From Candidatus Sediminicultor sextus (GTDB lineage Bacteria > Atribacterota > Phoenicimicrobiia > Phoenicimicrobiales > Phoenicimicrobiaceae): DNA of 16,649 nt. Of the stretch, positions 14,828 to 16,649 are shown in pieces. The DNA lies in contig JADBKX010000041.1 of assembly GCA_014894735.1 (NCBI GenBank), forward strand, positions 19,499 to 36,147, written 5' to 3'. Within the stretch, counting starts at the first letter, position 1. Every line of letters starts with the position of its first letter. The notes below the pieces were generated by a model, which saw only the letters and a program-made list of their open reading frames with translations, was not told the origin of the DNA and ran no database searches. Made by a program: the position numbers and the translations under genes.

Positions 14828-16300
14828 TTATCTCCCTGTAAAAATATTTTTCACTACTTCTTCATCATTATGATGGATAACTCTGTTATGATAAATCTGC
14901 TCATTCTCGGGTCCTTTTCCGGCTATTAATACTATATCCCCTTCTTCGGCTTTTTCTAAAGCATGTTTAATAGCCTCTACCCGATCAGTAATTATAATAT
15001 AATCTTTATCTGTTTTTTTTACCCCTGCCTCAATCTCTCGTGCAATTTTCGCAGGGTCTTCACTTTTAGGATTATCAGCAGTTATTACTAGGTAATCACT
15101 ATATGTTCCTATAACTTCTCCCATGGTAGCTCTTACCTTATTATATTTCTCTCCACCATGTCCAAATACAGTGATTAGCTTATGGGGAGCAAAATTACGT
15201 AAATGCTGCAATATACTTCCTAATCCGTGATAATTGTGAGCAAAATCTATAACAATAGTATAATTCTGACCGTATTCAAGTAACTTATATCTCCCCGGAG
15301 CTCCATAAAATTTATTAAAAGCTCTGGAAATTATGTTAAGGGGGATGCCTTGGGTAATCGCTGTTGCTATAGCTGCCAAAGCATTATATACATTGTATTT
15401 TCCGCCAAAATTTAATAATATCTCAGTATCCCCAATAGGTGTTTCCACCATAAATGACAAACTTTTAAGCTTCATTTTTATTTTCTTGGCTCTAACCTTA
15501 GCTTCTTTTTCTATTCCGTAAGTAATTAAATTAACCTTATTACAATCTATAAAATCTTTACTGTGCTCTACATCAATATTAATTATTGCAAATTTTTTAG
15601 AAGCCTCTTTCTTGCTTTTATTTAAACTTAAAAATAATTTTTTCTTGGCTTTTAAATAATTAGAAAAGTTTTTATGAATCTCGAAATGCTCCTTGCTGAT
15701 ATTAGTAAAGATAGCTGCATCAAAATCACATCCTTCTACGCGGGATAATTGCAAGGCATGGGAAGACACTTCCACCACTGCATAATTATTCTTTTGTTCA
15801 ACCATTTCTTTAAGCGCCTTCTGTAAATCTACTGATTCCATGGTAGTCATCTTAGAGGAGTTGATATTATCGCCAATTATATTTTGAGCAGTACCCAAAA
15901 GTCCGGTTTTAAAACCTGCTTCCTGAAAAATGGCTCTTAGCATATAAGTAATGGTAGTTTTACCGTTTGTTCCTGTAACTCCAATTAATTTTAATTTTCG
16001 CGAAGGGAAATCGTAAAATTGATTAGCTAAAATGGCCAGGGCTTTACGGCTATTGTCTACCCTTATTATAGTAATGCCCGGCCGGAGAGGAATTTCTTTT
16101 TCTACTACCAGTGCAACAGCTCCCCTGTTAATGGCTTCATCGATAAAATTATGTCCATCAAAGGTGAAACCTTTTATGCATATAAATAAAAAATCTCTCT
16201 TTATTTCCCGAGAGTTGTGATAAATTCCTTTGATATTTAAATTTAAATCACCAATAATTTCCTTAACTTCCAGGTTAGTTGTCAGTTCACTCAACTTCAT
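14828..16300 (-). CDS. murE: UDP-MurNAc-tripeptide synthetase (MurE), divergent active-site motifs
   Basis: MurE adds the third stem-peptide amino acid (meso-DAP, L-Lys or another) to UDP-MurNAc-L-Ala-D-Glu. The 490-residue protein has an N-terminal domain with HNSREIKRDFLFICIKG (28-44) and FDGHNFIDEA, P-loop TGTNGKTT (109-116), EVSSHALQLSRVEG (177-190) and a C-terminal domain from about 335. Several normally invariant motifs differ: TTPE is TTME (152-155), SRDHLDYHG reads SKEHFEIHK (202-210), DYAHTPDGL reads DFAHNYHGL (352-360), GCGGDRD reads GHGGEKY (380-386), DNPR reads DNPK (409-412) and GKGHE reads GKGPE (461-465). DNPK and the retained Glu lean to a diamino acid such as DAP, but the substrate is uncertain. 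The ATG has GAGG eight bases upstream; it is first in the visible cluster, and neither ftsI nor ftsL precedes it. Confidence 0.9.
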   Translation of the reverse strand: MKLSELTTNLEVKEIIGDLNLNIKGIYHNSREIKRDFLFICIKGFTFDGHNFIDEAINRGAVALVVEKEIPLRPGITIIRVDNSRKALAILANQFYDFPSRKLKLIGVTGTNGKTTITYMLRAIFQEAGFKTGLLGTAQNIIGDNINSSKMTTMESVDLQKALKEMVEQKNNYAVVEVSSHALQLSRVEGCDFDAAIFTNISKEHFEIHKNFSNYLKAKKKLFLSLNKSKKEASKKFAIINIDVEHSKDFIDCNKVNLITYGIEKEAKVRAKKIKMKLKSLSFMVETPIGDTEILLNFGGKYNVYNALAAIATAITQGIPLNIISRAFNKFYGAPGRYKLLEYGQNYTIVIDFAHNYHGLGSILQHLRNFAPHKLITVFGHGGEKYNKVRATMGEVIGTYSDYLVITADNPKSEDPAKIAREIEAGVKKTDKDYIIITDRVEAIKHALEKAEEGDIVLIAGKGPENEQIYHNRVIHHNDEEVVKNIFTGR

Positions 16301-16324
16301 AAAAAATACCTCAATATTAATTTA

Positions 16325-16372
16325 CCAATTAGCCAATTTCCCGATTCTCCAATTGACCAATTTGTCGATTGA
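16325..16372. repeat. Octanucleotide-period repeat, unit CCAATTNN, 6 copies
   Basis: CAATT or CGATT words start at 16326, 16334, 16342, 16350, 16358 and 16366, an exact 8-base step. It differs from the other arrays by one base in period and lies about 25 bases before the murE start codon. Confidence 0.8.
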
Positions 16373-16482
16373 ATTCGATTTTGCATTCTTTATTATTACT
16401 AACTATATTTTATCTAATATTTATATTTTGTCTATTTCTTTTTTTCTCTTCTTTCTTAACTCTAAGCTGTCACTATTTAATA

Positions 16483-16524
16483 TTCTGTCTCCTGAATTCT
16501 GTCTGCTGGCTTCTATTTTCTTTA
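16483..16524. repeat. Heptanucleotide-period repeat, unit TTCTGTC-like, 6 copies
   Basis: Six 7-base units follow the pattern TNCTNNN (TTCTGTC twice, TCCTGAA, TGCTGGC, TTCTATT, TTCTTTA). The C and T at positions 3 and 4 are kept throughout. Confidence 0.75.
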
Positions 16525-16551
16525 CTGCCTGGCCTACGCCAGCGCTTCTTT

Positions 16552-16586
16552 AGTATATACTATATACTCAATACTATACACTAATT
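16552..16586. repeat. Heptanucleotide-period repeat, unit ACTATAT, 5 copies
   Basis: Five 7-base units (AGTATAT, ACTATAT, ACTCAAT, ACTATAC, ACTAATT). The same unit occurs at 4196-4216, on the other side of the dcw cluster. Confidence 0.8.
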
Positions 16587-16631
16587 TGGCTACTAAATTT
16601 AGATTCCTAACTTTTGACTTATATATTCTTC

Positions 16632-16649
16632 ACTATATACTTGATACTA
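16632..16649. repeat. Start of another ACTATAT heptanucleotide array at the window edge
   Basis: ACTATAT, ACTTGAT and a partial ACTA follow at 7-base steps and run off the end of the window. Confidence 0.6.

Larger units (their letters stand above)
16301..16649. other. Repeat-rich intergenic region upstream of murE
   Basis: No gene is supported in these 349 bases. Open frames on the plus strand are low-complexity products of the repeats. The region holds one octanucleotide and three heptanucleotide arrays, plus a small hairpin (CTGGC-CTAC-GCCAG, 16529-16542). The promoter for murE should lie here or further upstream, but I could not single out a convincing one in such AT-rich sequence. Confidence 0.7.

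Noticed and set aside
16230..16584. Two plus-strand open frames upstream of murE with hydrophobic products
   Set aside because: Their sequence comes from pyrimidine-rich stretches and heptamer arrays; the peptide YYILNTI recurs wherever the ACTATAT-type repeat is translated.
16301..16649. CRISPR-like array
   Set aside because: Units are 7-8 bases with no spacers of uniform length and no cas genes nearby.

Overview
The window is a gene-dense, AT-rich bacterial segment (G+C roughly one third by eye) with 14 complete protein-coding genes, all on the minus strand, so it reads from right to left. It suggests a strictly or facultatively anaerobic bacterium: the only ribonucleotide reductase here is the oxygen-sensitive glycyl-radical type. 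The phylum cannot be fixed by eye. The low G+C, frequent TTG starts and many degenerate short-period repeats in the gaps would fit an uncultured anaerobic lineage such as Atribacterota, but that is a low-confidence guess.

Right and centre (16300 down to 4265) is a division and cell-wall (dcw) cluster in the order murE, murF, mraY, ftsW, murG, murC, murB, ftsQ, ftsA, ftsZ. Its products make UDP-MurNAc-peptide (MurB, MurC, MurE, MurF), lipid I and lipid II (MraY, MurG), septal peptidoglycan (FtsW) and the Z-ring with its membrane anchor (FtsQ, FtsA, FtsZ). murD, which usually lies between mraY and ftsW, is missing, and no ddl lies between murB and ftsQ. A repeat-filled gap sits at each place. 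MurE departs from its family at many normally invariant motifs. A hairpin plus T-tract about 120 bases past ftsZ looks like the end of this operon.

Left (4032 down to 1) is a deoxynucleotide operon: nrdR (repressor), nrdD (class III ribonucleotide reductase), a small CxxC redoxin and nrdG (radical-SAM activase). A sigma-70-like promoter before nrdR has a good NrdR box filling its spacer and a weaker second box 31 bases away, which points to autoregulation. The redoxin between nrdD and nrdG suggests a thiol rather than formate as reductant.

Almost every longer gap carries degenerate tandem repeats with an exact 7-base period (8 in one case), with different unit sequences from place to place. 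Two gaps also share the same 14-15 base inverted-repeat arms. I found no mobile-element genes, CRISPR array, RNA gene or clearly novel protein system. The unusual content is the repeat landscape, the missing murD, the divergent MurE and several regulatory structures.
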